Shown piece after piece: positions 29,781 through 40,896 of a stretch of DNA of 64,000 nt; positions within the stretch are counted from its first letter, which is position 1, and each line of letters opens with the position of its first letter. The notes beneath the pieces are model-generated. The model searched no databases. It was not told the DNA's origin and worked only from the letters and a program-made list of their open reading frames with translations. Made by a program: the position numbers and the translations under genes. The stretch is taken from NCBI GenBank assembly GCA_030142905.1, contig JASJOG010000148.1, positions 139,501 through 203,500 on the forward strand, written 5' to 3'. Origin of the DNA: Heliopora coerulea (taxonomy: Eukaryota; Cnidaria; Anthozoa; Scleralcyonacea; Helioporidae).

Positions 29781-32700
29781 ATGAGCAATGGAGCGCAAAG
29801 GTGTCACGCAAATGCAAATGAAAAAAAAGAGTCTCAGGTAAATATTGTGTAGGTGGAGGCCCTCAAAATGTCAGCTGTAACAACAGTTTGAAAACTCAGG
29901 GAATATCGATGCATAAATTTCCTCAGAACAAGAGTTCTCAAGAGCAATGGACGCGCTTTGTCCAACGACATCGAGCTAATTGGAAACCATCTGAGACATC
30001 TGTGCTTTGTTCGGCTCATTTCAAACCCTCCTGTTTCGAGCAGTGACTTGGCTTGAATTTAGGGCAAACAGAAAATGCTTCCCAATTTAAGTCAAGAAGA
30101 TGGTTGAAAAAAGACGTGGTACCGACGATCGATTGTGCGGGTGTTTCGACACAGAACGTTGGTTTGTCATCGCGTGAGCACCGTGTGGTGAGTAAAATGC
30201 TTATGAATATGTATGAATTGACAATAATGTGAATGATGAAAAAAGCATATAGATATTAAGCCCTGACATGTCAAATAGACTAGGAAGTTTGTGTTTTAAT
30301 TTCACGGCTTGCTCTTGAATTCATTTGAAATAATCAATATTGTTTTGGGTTTGTACACTGTCACACAATTCTGGATTATAATTCTGTGAATTTATTTACA
30401 TTTCGTCGTAGATAATGCGGGATTCAAATAAGGCAATACCCTATCCAACAGCAGCACAGGAATCTACGGAAAATTTGGAAGAGTTTGGAGAAACTAACGT
30501 TTCTGTGATGGTATGTAGTGATGAAAACAACGACACCATTGTCGCACACGCTGGTTGAAGCTCCTGTCGAGCCATGTGAGAAATGCGACAAGTATTCAGA
30601 CAGACTGGAAAAGCTGCAGGACTCACACTGCAAAATAAAACAAAGACAGGCTATTTTGGAAACAGAAGTTCGTCATTTGAGAAAACTAAATAAACAGAGC
30701 GGGTATGCGTGCTTACACTGTATAATTGTACAATGTTAATTTTAAAAGATCTGAAACATATTTGTGTCACTACTGTTTTACAGCAATTTACAGAGCTCAA
30801 TAATGCGTGCACAGCAGAAGACAGTTTGTCCTCTGATAGTGACAGAAGTGATTTTGATAGTGAGCACAGTGGTGAAGAAAAGGATGAGGATCCAGATTGG
30901 AATGTGTTTGAGGAAACAGCAGAAAATGAAGAGTATGGTGATGATGATGACAGTACTGGTACAGCAGCATCCCAAAATAATATTAGGTAAATAGATTTTT
31001 GACTTTTTTAACCGGTAGAGAAGTTGAGAGAGCTGTTATTCAGACAACTGCTGTTATTTTACATTTTTGTGGTTAGAAACTAATCTGCCTCCCTATATTT
31101 TAGAATGACCTTTATTACAAATCGGCCTTTTAGACCTTTGCATAGTAGTGCTTACAATTCTTTTTTTCATTTTCAGTGTGGAATCTGATGCCCTGCCTCA
31201 AGATGAGCCAACATTTATTGTTTTTTACAGTTGCCTGATAATGTTCTTCTCCCTCTTCTGTTATAATTGTAAAGCTGAGAAGCCAGGAGTAACTATGCAA
31301 AAAAATGGCACCATGGTTACTGTAAACCAGCATTGCTCATCTTGTAAATCTGGTTTTACTTGGAAAAGTCAGCCATATCTATTTGGAAGGTACCCTGCTG
31401 GAAACATTCTCCTCAGCTTTTCAACTCTCATGGCCAGTGCTTCCATTAGTAAGGTTCTTCAGCTTTTCAGGCACATGAACTTGTGTGCATACAATATAAG
31501 GACATACTTTTACCACCAAAGCAGGTTCCTTTTCACAGCTATTTTAGAACATTGGGAATGATACCAGTCATCACTACTGAGCAAAATTAAAAATATGGAT
31601 GAAATAGCTTTTGCTGGAGATGGGTGGTTTGACTCAATGGGACATTCTGCAAAGTATGGAGCATATACAATGTTTACTTTTCCAGAAATGAAAATTGTAC
31701 ACTTCGAACTGTTACAGGTATGTTTGATCATAAAAACTTTTACAGGTGAATATTTTTCTTGCTGGCTTTTAGGGATGTTTTTTGTTAAACCCTGAATGTT
31801 AAAATTAGAATCGAATATAAAAAGTTTTAAGCTTGATTTATAATTTACATTGCTTCAAAATAATAAACAGTTCACATTCAAATGTTAAACCGAGTTCTTA
31901 TTTGATTAAATTATGTCAAAAAAAGAACCAAATATAAATTATATGTTTACTTTTGCAAGCTATATTCAGTGTGCTGATGTTGTTATAGCACAAGTGCATT
32001 GAAACCAGTGTTTAGCCTGTTTACTTTTTCAGGTTAAACTATATCTGTTCAAAAGTATAAAAATGAAAATTTATTGTTATTTCACACTAATTTAAATATT
32101 TTTAGGCTAATCAAACCGAAAATAGCAATGCTATGGAGTTGAAAGGGGCTCAGTTGTGTTTTTCTCACTTGAAGGAGAGACAGATCATGATAAAGGGGAT
32201 TGCCAAATGGATAAGAGAATGGAACCCCTCTACAATTCATTATTTTGACCAATGACACATAGCAAAAAATATTTAAAAGAAAATGTTTGCTGCCAGTAGA
32301 CAAAAGGGATGTGAATTGATTGCAGACTGGATTCAGGCAGTTAAGAACCATGTATACTGGTGTTCCACCTCCACTAAAGAAGGGTTCCAGTCAATGATAC
32401 TGGCAAAATGGAAATCTTCGATCTGCCACATCTCTGATTGCCACAGTGATCATCCTGATGGTTTGTTTACCGAGTGTGCACATGGTGATATAGAGCCACA
32501 GGAGTGGATAAAAAAAGGTGAACCAGCAACAGTTATTGACAACAGGCACTTTCAATATCATATCTCAGTTTATTATAGCTCATATTTAGCTTACATAATT
32601 ACATTTGGTGTTGCTTTCTAGGTACAATAGCATATGAGAAGATGCATGACATTTTGATGAAGAAGACCCTGCTAAATGCCATCAAACACCTCTCACCAAA

Positions 32701-33515
32701 TGCAGATACCAGCTGCTTGGAGGGGTTTCACTCCACATTAAACCAGTGGCACCCCAAAATATTATGCTTCTCATGGCTTGGAACATACTGCAGGTAAGCG
32801 GGCCATAATATTTCAAGATTTCATGATTTATCAAACAACCATTGTTACAGCCAATCCAGTATTTTATTTGCACATAAATTATGATAATACAGGCACATAT
32901 TGGCTAGCCTTCACTTCGATGAAAACCTGCAAAGAAAAATCAGGAAAAGCAGAGATGGCACCAATTACGTGAATGTAGTGTATCCTAAGTTCAAATTGGG
33001 AAATGAAGTTGTGAGGGAGGTTGCTGAGCCACCAACGTATGGTAATTATTGATTACTGTTCATTTTGATGGTCCTGATTACAGTTGGAAAGGCCTTAAAC
33101 TTGTTCTTGAAAGGCAAAACAATACCTCTGCTAAAAGTCTTTAAATTTTCTTTTAAGGTTATGTTTCAGGTATCAAAATGGTAATGTTCAGCACTTCAAA
33201 AGCACAGAGAGAAGCAGTGAGAGAGCGATACAGCGCCAAGGTCCCTGAACCTCTGACTCACCAATTTCCTCAAAGGTGCTCCAAAGATGAAGCCATTAAA
33301 CGCCATCATGAGAGAAAGCAAACAAGAACATAACTTTTTCCACCAGGTAATGCTAACAAAGTACTCACAAATAATAAAGATAATAATAATAATGAATTTT
33401 TCAGTAAAAGGATCACTGATTTTTTTTTTTATATATAGCTGCTGAACAAATGCATTTGGAGGAAATTCAGCAAGAAGCTTCCACCAGCAGTGAGCCAAGC
33501 TAAAAGAAAAAAGCA
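29781..33515 (+). pseudogene. THAP-domain transposase, multi-exon, inactivated
   Basis: An N-terminal THAP zinc finger (ATG 29781; HKFPQNKSSQEQW, LCSAHF) has a TGA at 30044-30046. A coiled coil (KYSDRLEKLQDS) and an acidic exon (SSDSDRSDFDSEHSG, about 30781-30988) follow. The catalytic region has CSSCKSGFTWKSQP, AFAGDGWFDSMGHSAKYG (first catalytic Asp, near 31,610) and IHYFDQ (near 32,250). The residues normally between KGI and AKW, which include a D-R pair, seem deleted near 32,200, and several in-frame stops are present. Later exons: SCLEGFHSTLNQWHPK (about 32,705-32,760) and FKLGNEVVREVAEPP. Exon borders show GT/AG signals, for example donors at 30188, 30989 and 31719 and acceptors before 31179 and 32104. 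Confidence 0.8.
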
Positions 33516-33657
33516 AGGCAATGCAGAAAATGTTTTAAAACAATGCGAGGCCATCCAAAAATGCATTGCCCTTGATAAAATTTGTATATATTTATAAAAT
33601 ATTTCCCTCTATTTACAATTTAAAAATGTGTGATAAAAAATTTCTACCCTTAGCATT

Positions 33658-34511
33658 TCAGCCGTCTGCTTCAGCACGTTCTTTTCCAGACTCATAGCCT
33701 TTTGATTCTGAAGTCGTGAATGTTTTTCTTATGTGACCATACACGCAAGCTGGCAGAGGTCGTGTATTCTCCCATCCCATTCGACCGAATAACCAACGTG
33801 CCAACCAACGATATGAAACTGCCCTCAGGAATCTAGATATTTTGGGTACATAGTCAGTTATATACTCGCCTGATTTGAAAGGTAATAAAGAAAGCAAAAC
33901 ATTCGAGTTGATAAAGAAAGTCTTTGATTTTCAAGCACACTCGCTTGTTTTCAGCATTATCCAATCTTTCCCTCTGCTTGTTATACCTGCCATTTTTGTC
34001 TCGTAACAATGGCCCAGCCTGCAGAAGTACTGTACGATGTGTTAAAGGACCCAAATCATCATGGTTTAAAATACAGTCTCAATCTTTGCCGATGAATGTA
34101 AACTTTCCTGTCGCTTCTAACACCTCAAAGCAACACCGAAATTCACGAACGTTTATCAAATGTTCCACCTGGCAATTCCCACAAGAGCACCTGCATTTGC
34201 AATAAAAATACAATATCAAATACATAAAATGAAAAAAATGTAGATGTCGATGTAAATTCTTACCAGCTTTCCACAGATAACTTCCTGCTAAATCGTTGCT
34301 CTAAGTCATATGGCAACAAGCCATCTTTGTCCTTTTCTTCCTTGTCGCCATGGCCATTGTCTCTTCTTTGGGGCTTAGCTAATGGCTCACCAGTATGAGG
34401 TGTGTACATTCCTCCAGCAACGAAATAACTCAGATTTTCATCAGAATCACTTTCCCAGCTAAAATTACTTTTTTCAAAGGAATCACTCGACGAATTCTCG
34501 CTATCAGACAT
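33658..34511 (-). pseudogene. P2X7 cytoplasmic (zinc-binding ballast) domain-like protein inside a transposon
   Basis: Exon 1 (34511-34264) encodes an acidic Ser-rich start (MSDSENSSSDSFE), a PHTGEP segment and LPYDLEQRF. A GT-AG intron of 73 bases (34263-34191) joins it to exon 2, restoring W-C-S-C-G-N-C. Exon 2 continues with a REFRCCFEV segment, PLTHRTVLLQAGP and NKQRERLDN; a further exon gives FLRAVSYRWLARWLFG, LPACVYGHIRKTF and GYESG. The CxCxxC plus CC pattern is the zinc-binding core of the C-terminal domain of the P2X7 receptor, also known as a stand-alone protein in animals. A TGA follows a GKD residue triplet in exon 2. It lies divergent to nothing and tail-to-tail with the transposase. 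Confidence 0.8.
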
Positions 34512-34758
34512 ATTTTGATTTGTACAATTTGTACTACGTGTTCACGAACAACCTATGCGCTACACAACCACCAACGTCATCATCTTCTGCAACTTGGGTT
34601 TAGGCCCCGGACATGTTTGGAGGAATTCTTTCACAGTAAAACGAACTTTAGAGGAAGATATTTTCGGATTTATAGCATTTACGAAAAAAACTAAAATAAC
34701 CATCGGACTCAGCTCATTTTAAATTTTTAAATTATACCAAAATGTCATATGCAAAAGA

Positions 34759-34775
34759 TTGGTTTCATAAACACT
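34759..34775 (-). repeat. Right terminal inverted repeat
   Basis: TTGGTTTCATAAACACT, exact reverse complement of 29535-29551, followed directly by TTAA. Confidence 0.85.
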
Positions 34776-35090
34776 TTAATATTGAATATATAAAAATTTA
34801 CAGGGTTGTCTGTATCGACTGTGGTGGTAAGTGCCAAAATGCTGAATTTATCTCCCTTTGATATATGAACAATGACTTCTATAACATGGTAATTTGTGGA
34901 GTTTGGATATGAATTTGGGCTTGATGTCTCAGTTCAAGCAAGTAGGTTGAATTTACAAGATACCATCTGGAACTTGCATAATGTTTTAATGTGTTGTCAA
35001 ACACTCTTTTATTTGCAGGGTCGGTTATATCAATAGCAGTGGGATGTTTTAAAATTCTATTGTATGATAGATGTATTGTATGTATGATGT

Positions 35091-35127
35091 AACCCTAACC
35101 CTAACCCTATTACCTAACCCTATTACC
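35091..35127. repeat. Short interstitial telomere-like repeat
   Basis: AACCCTAACCCTAACCCTA, then two variants with TTACCT inserted. This is the CCCTAA strand of the metazoan telomere repeat, about four and a half units. Confidence 0.65.
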
Positions 35128-35486
35128 TCTTCATAATTGTAGAATAAACTCATGGTTTTTGTATTAACTTACTAAAGTTCTGGCAGTTGTTGGTATTACT
35201 AATGTTGTCAATAACTGGTTATTAGTTTTTGATTGATTTGATGTTTTGTTTTGTTTTTTTTATCAAAAGGTTCTAGATGATGCGACAGTGTTTCTCAATG
35301 TATCTTCTCTGGTTGATTATGACTACTGCCAAAATAATTCATGCTGGGATTTGATCCAAATTTCATATTACAGTCAGCTTTTTTAACATATTGTTGCATC
35401 CAGAATTATTAAATTGCTTGGAATTAACCAAACATACAGTAAGATAGCCATATTCAAAACAACATTTGTGGAACCAATAGCTCCAT
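35128..35486. other. Non-coding stretch
   Basis: No sustained frame or motif between the telomere-like repeat and the next fragment. Confidence 0.3.
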
Positions 35487-35843
35487 TCATATTGTTGAAC
35501 CATGTACTACAATCATTATTAATAACAGAATCATCCAAAATCTGTCTGAAAATAATTTGTACTTCAAGAGAATAAGCCCTGTTACAATAGACTGTTTGGA
35601 TCTCGCCTGAGCATTAAGAATACAATATAGATATGCTTCTATAGATTGACCAAGTAATTCTAAACCATGTTTTGTTAGACTATTACTATTTTTATAATCA
35701 TTATGAACATCTCTTATTGAACCTGGGCCTGGATGATTTGAGTCTATAATCATCCTGCTTTGAGACCCTACGGTTTGGGTCTTCCGTATGAAGTAGTTCT
35801 TGCCAAGTCTAATTAGGATAATGATCTTTGAGAAACTCTGCAT
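35487..35843 (-). pseudogene. Unrecognised coding fragment
   Basis: An open frame of about 118 codons; its middle (SNHPGPGSIRDVHNDYKN, SLTKHGLELLGQSIEAYLY, ILNAQARSKQSIV) has convincing coding composition. No family is recognised with certainty. Being next to the helicase relic, it may belong to the same virus-like element, where a structural protein would be expected, but it is on the opposite strand. Confidence 0.3.
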
Positions 35844-35999
35844 TATACTCTTAATAAATTATTTATCTTGTTATTATCCATCACTACAAATCGCAAAGTA
35901 AATATGGAACATCATCCCTGAAAGTTAAATGTTGTATAGATATACCACAAGCCTGTGATGCAATCCAGGTTGCACCAATTGATTGATAATATGGATTTT

Positions 36000-38140
36000 T
36001 TGTGACAGAGATTACTTTGATGAAGAAGAAGTTCAGCCATATAAACATGTCAACATATGAAAAAGTTATCCAAATGTCTTAATTAGAAACAAACAACCTA
36101 TGCCAGTGTAGAGTGTTCATGACAAGATAGAGGAATTTACTGACATTTGCTATTTAGAAAAAACAGGTGAGTTTTATATAGATGAATATGATTGTGATCT
36201 TAAGATAGAAGCTGGTTTTTACTCAAACTCTCTTGTTAAATATTTAATTCAAGTTCTTAGAACGGATCCATCAAACATCAAATACAATATATTAACTCAT
36301 AAAGTGCCAAAACCTGATACTTTTGAAAGTTTCATTTCATATATTTTTGACAATTTTCAAGAGAAACAAGCTAAAATGTTTCACAGGATATTTAGGGACC
36401 AAATACAATAAAACTAACACCCCAGGGGAATGAATATAACAATTGATAACTATAGTGATTTACATTTGATTAAGGAACAAAAGATAGATAGATTGTTTGG
36501 TGACACATGTAGTGTTAATAGGTTTGTTGTTTCTGAAGGTATTTTATATGCCGTTAATCTAAGAGAGTTATGTTTACAAGCCTGGTAAAAGTCGTTTATT
36601 GTCTGTTAATACAAATGGAATATTTGTTATTAATTGAAAAAAGACTTTCAAAAACAAAAAGGATGTTACATTCAATACTAAACAAATAGGAAAAGTATTT
36701 GAGGAGAACAAATTGATAACATATTTTAAGAAAAACTTTAGGGATAACCTAAATATTCTTGATTTCAACACTAGTAGGGGAGATGGAATTATTTACAATG
36801 GTCAAGCTGGATCTGGGCAAACATAAATTGATAGAAATGCTAATACATGAGAAGAACCCATTAGTATTGTCATACACAAATAAAGCTGTTCAGAATGTGA
36901 AAGAAAGATTAACAAAGAGGATAAGAGAAGATGAAGCAAACAATATTTGCAAGACATTTAATAGCTTCTTTTGTGAATGAAATGACAATAATATCAAACA
37001 TATAAAATACAAAACAGTCTTCATTGACGAAATCAGTATGGTTCCTAACAAATTCATGACACTGCTATATAGGTTATTGTTAAAATATAATTTCTGAATC
37101 AGTGTAATCCAGTCGAAGGTGGTAGTCAGATTTATTATGACTATTTAGACAGTATGTTGGTGAAAGAGATGTGTCCAAAAATAGAAACATTACAATATAG
37201 AATAGACTGTGTCAGGTATGATGAAAAAACATACAATGCATTAAATGTCTTTCTGGAAAAGGGATATGTAGCCAAATCCAAAATGGAAAATACTTTACTA
37301 CAACCAAAGGAATATTTAATCCATTTACCAAAACAAGAAAGGTGATCAATAAGGAGTGTTGTTAACAGTTTATTAAAGAAAAGAAACCCGAAATCATTAA
37401 AAAAGTCCATGCAAATGGGACAGAAGTCTATTCTATATGAGAGAAAATACCATTAATATCAACCAAAAATTTAAAACACAAAAATATTTTTAAAACAATG
37501 GAGTTCAAAATGAAATAAATAAAGCAGAGTAATAACAGCTCATATAACATCCTAAAATACCTATTTAATCTAAACAATACCACTGAAGGTAAACAAAAAT
37601 TATTAGAACATACGATGTCTACTGATGACTTGGTACTCGTAAACATATTTTCTAAACATATCTTCCTTTGTTATACAATGAGAGAAAATAGCCTCATATC
37701 CATGGATTCTCCACAATAATTAATATAGCATAAAAAATATCAAATATTATGTGCTACAGCAATTTATCATTATTAAATCATTACTATAACTATGTACTAC
37801 ACATGTGATAAAAAAAAACAGGAAAAAAAACAACTTATAGTACTCTATAGAACCCATGTAACTAATGTCATTATAATAATCTTCTAAATTCCTTATATAC
37901 TACCTTAAGTATATATTCTAGCAATGCCTGTAATTAGGTTGTGCATTTGAATAAATTTAATAATAATAATGAAGAATTTTCTGAAAATGAATTTGCAGAG
38001 TCAATTATACCATTGTTTTGTCTCACTGTTTATAAATATCAAGGTGGTGAAATAAATACTGATTATAGCAGGATTGATAAAAAACAGCTTTATACAGCAT
38101 TGAGTAGGACAACAAAATTTGAATATATAAAACTATTTTA
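36000..38140 (+). pseudogene. DNA replication protein relic with SF1 helicase domain
   Basis: The N-terminal part (36,100-36,570) is a well-preserved segment of unknown type: CYLEKTGEFYIDEYD, IEAGFYSNSLVKYLIQVL. The helicase follows. A damaged Walker A lies near 36,795-36,825 (YNGQAGSG in another frame), then ARNPLVLSYTNKAVQ-like residues (motif Ia; here EKNPLVLSYTNKAVQ), the Walker B segment FIDEISMVP at about 37,020-37,050, and motif V/VI region VYKYQGGEIN and KKQLYTALSRTTKFEYI at about 38,030-38,135. This order is diagnostic of SF1 (RecD/Pif1-type) helicases. Many stops are present. It could be a polymerase-helicase of a large virus-like transposon. Confidence 0.6.
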
Positions 38141-38760
38141 CTAAAATCTTATTACATTAGAAAATTGCCTGAATTGGAATTAATGCTAAACGAAATTCTT
38201 TATTCAAAAATGGTAAAATTTAATAATAAAATGTTGTATGCATGTTGTACATGTGAGGAACTGGAGATGAGACTAACTTGGCATAAAAAGAATAAAAAGA
38301 GACAAGTTTTCAAACACAACAATAATTAACCAGAAACATGATTAATAGCCAATGCACTGTGCAAGGACAGAAAAGAATTGGAAAAATTGAGAACAAATAC
38401 ATAGAAGAATACTTATTAAAATATGATGATAAGTTATGAAAAAACAAAAGATAAAACACCATGTTGAAATTGAAAAAGAAGATGAATTACAAGTATGAGC
38501 TAGATTGGAGAAAAAGATTGTCATCCATAAAAAAATGTAATATGTTTAAGCTTGATACAAGAGTTCACAGGATGAGAATACAGACCATCTCTAAAGTCGA
38601 CCAACAATCAAAGCAAAAAACTTATGAAAAAATTTGTAAGAAGAAAGAAGTGGTTATAAAATAAATTTATGGTTGAATTAAATTAATAACCAACTAAAAT
38701 ATCACAAGGTACCAGATTTTGATGTTATATATAACCATTTTATTAATTTTAGAAGATTAT
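38141..38760 (+). pseudogene. C-terminal remnants after the helicase
   Basis: Short lysine-rich frames (for example 38461-38664) and a Cys pair (LYACCTCEE near 38,240) continue the style of the preceding relic. The tail VPDFDVIYNHFINF near 38,715 looks coding. Nothing is assigned. Confidence 0.25.
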
Positions 38761-39832
38761 TATCTTATGACAAGGTGGTAGCATAATGATTTGTGAATTT
38801 ATGGATGGAATGCTTTTGGACAGATTTGGAGTGCCAGACTTTGTTTTGGAATTTTTTCTTGTGTGAGAATTTTAGTGTCGATTTTCAAGTGTGCAATCTG
38901 AGGGCTTATATGAGGTCAGTGAGTTTTTAGCAATCCAGCATGTGTAGTAGAGATCGATCCACAACTTCTCAAACAGAAATGCAACAGCAAAGAGTTGTTC
39001 AAATGTTTGAAAGAAAAATGGGAGGATTTTGATAAGCAGTATCTCCAAAGTCTTGTGGAGAGCATGCCAAACAGGTGTGCAAAAGTTGTAGAGCAGAGGA
39101 TGTCCTATTGACTACTAAATGTTGCTTGGACATACAGTACAGCACAGTAGCAAGTAAATCCCAGTGCTGTCAATAAGACAAAAGTGTGAAAATTTGTGTG
39201 TAGGACAGAAGATTTTGTAAACTGCATGCAAAATCCATTCAAATACAAATTACAGTAGTCGTGTTTCTTTGTTTTAAAATGAATGTCGTTTGTAAAAGAG
39301 GTACTTGCACTCAACTCTAAACAAAACAATAACGGGAACAATTTTTAATATCACGTGCATTTAAGTTATATCTGGACTAAAATCTCACCACAACTTAATA
39401 TTATTTTAAACAAATCCTTTTATGGATGGGGGTACTCTTTTTTATGCCACCCCCCTGTAAGTGTAAATCACATTCTTTGCTGATTTGTATAAATCTCAAG
39501 AGTTTTAATGTTCTGGCAACCACTTACCTGAGGTACACAGTTATAGGTATGTCTGATTGAAATACCTCTGAACTACAAGTTCTGCAAATGGAATTGTTTC
39601 AAACAGCTTTCAAAACTGGCTTCCTGACTTCATTCTTCCCTAAGGGAGACTTCTTGTATGAAATATTATCTCCTGGATTTTGCTGGTGTTTGTTGGTGTA
39701 GTAGTTAACTGGACAGCATTCATGGTCGATTGTTCAAGAAGTGTGCTAAAACACTCATTGTCTAGAAGACTTGTTTAGGTCGTGACAGGCTTTGGATGCT
39801 CTCTCCACTTTCCACTCAAGGATTTAATTGCT
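38761..39832. other. Intergenic stretch with no gene seen
   Basis: Only short frames without motifs. A run of C residues near 39,460 and A/T-rich DNA elsewhere. I see no RNA gene. Confidence 0.3.
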
Positions 39833-40087
39833 TCATTCAGGATCATTCTGCATATGAAATGTTGCCCCACTGAAGATGTTGGGATGTATTTCTAAATTGA
39901 AACAGAAATGCAAGGTAAACAGCCACCAGGTAACATGCTGCAAAGCTACTTGGTTTTGGTTACCAAAGTATCCTTTGGTGAAACAGTTGTCCACTTCAGT
40001 CTTTCTCACTTCTTGGATGGTTTGTGGATGATGAGCTTTACTGTATTCGACCAGTAGTGCTTTCATCAGGATTGTAGAACCTCCCAA
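39833..40087 (-). pseudogene. Possible Crypton/DUF3504-like fragment
   Basis: An 84-codon frame contains EVDNCFTKGYFGNQN, then LQHVTWWLFTLHFCFNLEIH. The pattern of an L-W or F-x-x-G-x-F-G phrase, a short spacer, and W-W-x-x-T-x-H-F resembles the DUF3504 region of Crypton-derived tyrosine recombinases. The catalytic Arg and Tyr regions were not found, so this remains tentative. Confidence 0.25.
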
Positions 40088-40393
40088 GAACGTTTAGAAG
40101 TTTAAAGCAGTCTTCTTTTTGCAAATTCACTGTTTAACCCTTTGGGTTGAGATGCCGCTAAATGGTCAGTTGAAAATACGTAATAGTTGCAGGTTTGTAT
40201 GCTATACCATTTTTCTTTTTTAAGAAGGTTTTACAGAGAAAAAAGTACATAATCTACTTCTCTCCACTCTTTCTTCATTAGACTAAAACTTGTACAAGGT
40301 TTGCTTGTTGTATTTTGTTGTATGTTATGTATTTTCCCGATATTTAGTCAGCAATAAAAATTCGGAACTCGTTCATTTCTTCAGTTTCATAAT

Positions 40394-40732
40394 TTGTCAC
40401 CAAGTATGGACACAAGTGTAACTGAGCAAGAACTCATTTATATAATGCTTCTTAATGAAGAAGGCTGTGTTTTTTTCTTTTTTTTTTTTTTTAAGTTCTC
40501 AGCATCAAATCCTCCCATAGGAGATGCTGCTCATTTAGTCATATGCAACAGGGAAGCCTTTGGCCACATTGGTATTGTAGAATTTTTCTCGAATTTCCAT
40601 GGATTGAATGCAGATTTAGCTCCTGCCAATCCAGGAGTACAAAGAAGAGTAGCCGGGGCAGTGGGGGCAAAATTACAAAAAAAGGGCATCTTCACCTTAC
40701 TTTCCAAGGAAGCAAAACGATTTTTTTTTTAA
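40394..40732 (+). CDS. Hypothetical fragment
   Basis: A 112-codon frame, interrupted in style by a T-run at 40472-40492 that encodes an artificial Phe tract. The part after it (GDAAHLVICNREAFGHIGIV, LNADLAPANPGVQRRV) has coding character. No family recognised and no neighbours to place it. Confidence 0.2.
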   Translation: MSPSMDTSVTEQELIYIMLLNEEGCVFFFFFFFKFSASNPPIGDAAHLVICNREAFGHIGIVEFFSNFHGLNADLAPANPGVQRRVAGAVGAKLQKKGIFTLLSKEAKRFFF

Positions 40733-40896
40733 TTCGGTAGGGAAGCTGTATAGCTGCCTTTATTGAAGTAATGTCTGCTACAGGATGATATGCTCAAACT
40801 CACGGTAAACGTTTGGCAATTGGAATTTTTAATAATTAGTGTTTATATATATATATGTAGATTTATTGATAAATTGCAAAGTAACTCTGCCCTTGT

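Larger units (their letters stand above)
29535..34775 (+). mobile_element. Kolobok-like DNA transposon with TTAA duplication and two genes
   Basis: The ends are clear: TTAA at 29531-29534 and 34776-34779 flank perfect 17-bp inverted repeats that start AGTGTTTATGAAACCAA (29535-29551 and 34759-34775). Inside are a plus-strand THAP-domain transposase in several exons and a minus-strand spliced gene for a P2X7-type zinc domain. TTAA duplications plus a THAP-DDE transposase fit the Kolobok superfamily; piggyBac also uses TTAA but has no THAP domain. Length is 5,241 bp. Both genes carry nonsense codons, so this copy cannot move by itself. Confidence 0.85.

Noticed and set aside
33658..34511. A host P2X7 receptor gene
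   Set aside because: No channel domain or membrane spans nearby, and the gene lies inside TTAA-flanked inverted repeats with a transposase.
29535..34775. A piggyBac element, because of the TTAA duplication
   Set aside because: The transposase has a THAP finger and no piggyBac catalytic motifs; the terminal sequence also differs from CCC-type piggyBac ends.
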